This document shows positions 63,878 through 64,000 of a DNA stretch of 64,000 nucleotides, one piece after another; position 1 is the first letter of the stretch; every line of letters begins with the position of its first letter. The stretch is from a bacterium (GTDB lineage: Bacteria; Sysuimicrobiota; Sysuimicrobiia; Sysuimicrobiales; Segetimicrobiaceae), in contig DATGHU010000025.1 of the NCBI GenBank assembly GCA_035307765.1, positions 21,916-85,915 of the forward strand, in the 5' to 3' direction. Position numbers and translations under genes: made by a program. The notes beneath the pieces were generated by a model, which did no database searches, was not told the origin of the DNA, and saw only the letters and a list, made by a program, of their open reading frames with translations.

Positions 63878-64000
63878 ATGGCGAAGGCGAAGTTCGATCG
63901 GACGAAGCCGCACGTGAATGTGGGGACGATCGGGCACGTGGATCACGGGAAGACGACGCTGACGGCGGCGATCACGGGCGTGCTGGCGAGCATGGGGAAG
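63878..64000 (+). CDS. tuf: Translation elongation factor EF-Tu, N-terminal part (3' end outside window)
   Basis: EF-Tu carries aminoacyl-tRNA to the ribosome. Only 41 codons lie in the window, beginning [24 protein letters not shown]. The G1 P-loop GHVDHGKTT and the following LTAAIT are unmistakable. ATG 63878 follows a GGGGAGGCAGGGGG purine run. It is transcribed from the strong promoter upstream of tRNA-Thr. Confidence 0.97.
   Translation, partial: MAKAKFDRTKPHVNVGTIGHVDHGKTTLTAAITGVLASMGK

Noticed and set aside
1-64000. CRISPR array or known phage/plasmid backbone
   Set aside because: No run of regularly spaced repeats and no cas, phage structural or replication genes are present.

Overview
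The window is GC-rich bacterial chromosome, about 65-70% G+C for most of its length, with tightly packed genes and many ATGA-type overlaps. It carries standard housekeeping genes: IMP dehydrogenase end, guaA, pcrA, gatCAB, dnaE, polA, coaE, uvrB, uvrA, uvrC, folP, folE, five tRNAs and the start of tuf. The peptide ABC transporters, GatCAB, a LuxR-type two-component pair and many promoters without a visible Shine-Dalgarno leader fit an uncultured soil or subsurface lineage of the Terrabacteria side (for example CSP1-3/Sysuimicrobiota-like, Chloroflexota or Armatimonadota). That placement is inference only; no marker here settles it.

Layout. 1-4.3 kb: guaB 3' end, guaA, pcrA/uvrD-type helicase. 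4.3-16.9 kb: a peptide/nickel-type ABC transporter locus with two permease pairs, two ATPases and three substrate-binding proteins, the last broken by two single-base deletions. 16.9-25.3 kb: gatC-gatA-gatB, a degenerate RlmD-like protein, dnaE. 25.3-33.1 kb: a flavoprotein, a DJ-1/PfpI protein, a zinc-ribbon metallo-beta-lactamase-fold protein, a papain-like peptidase, a cyclase-ATPase-TPR protein and small proteins, including an unlisted 42-residue basic protein. 33.1-39.5 kb: a gene-poor accessory island with lower G+C (toxin-antitoxin pair, TPR protein, DUF1566-type secreted protein, decayed recombinase) ending at tRNA-Leu(CAA). 39.6-55.0 kb: polA-coaE, uvrB, uvrA, two metabolic genes, uvrC, folP-folE. 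55.1-55.5 kb: tRNA-Gly, tRNA-Cys, tRNA-Leu(UAA). 55.6-64 kb: proteases, FMN reductase, histidine kinase/response regulator, SDR plus QueA-like pair, XRE-TPR regulator, tRNA-Thr and tuf.

The most striking object is uvrB. Its reading frame is interrupted exactly inside the Walker A motif (GSGK^T) by a 387-residue intein (43133-44293). The intein starts with Ser, ends His-Asn, is followed by Thr+1, has a block-B TxxH motif and a single LAGLIDADG-like motif, and probably carries a decayed endonuclease. UvrB could not bind ATP until the intein splices, so nucleotide excision repair in this organism would depend on protein splicing. The other repair partners (UvrA, UvrC, PcrA/UvrD, PolA) are all in the window.

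Other points worth attention: recurring extended -10 promoters placed 6-9 nt before start codons (leaderless transcripts) at polA, uvrB, uvrC, folP and the antitoxin gene; paired GGGCCGGCCC hairpins at binding-protein/permease junctions; a possible 8-codon leader peptide with a stem-loop before dppD; an RlmD-family protein that keeps its Fe-S cysteines but has lost its catalytic residues; and att-like copies of the tRNA-Leu 3' end together with a recombinase fossil.
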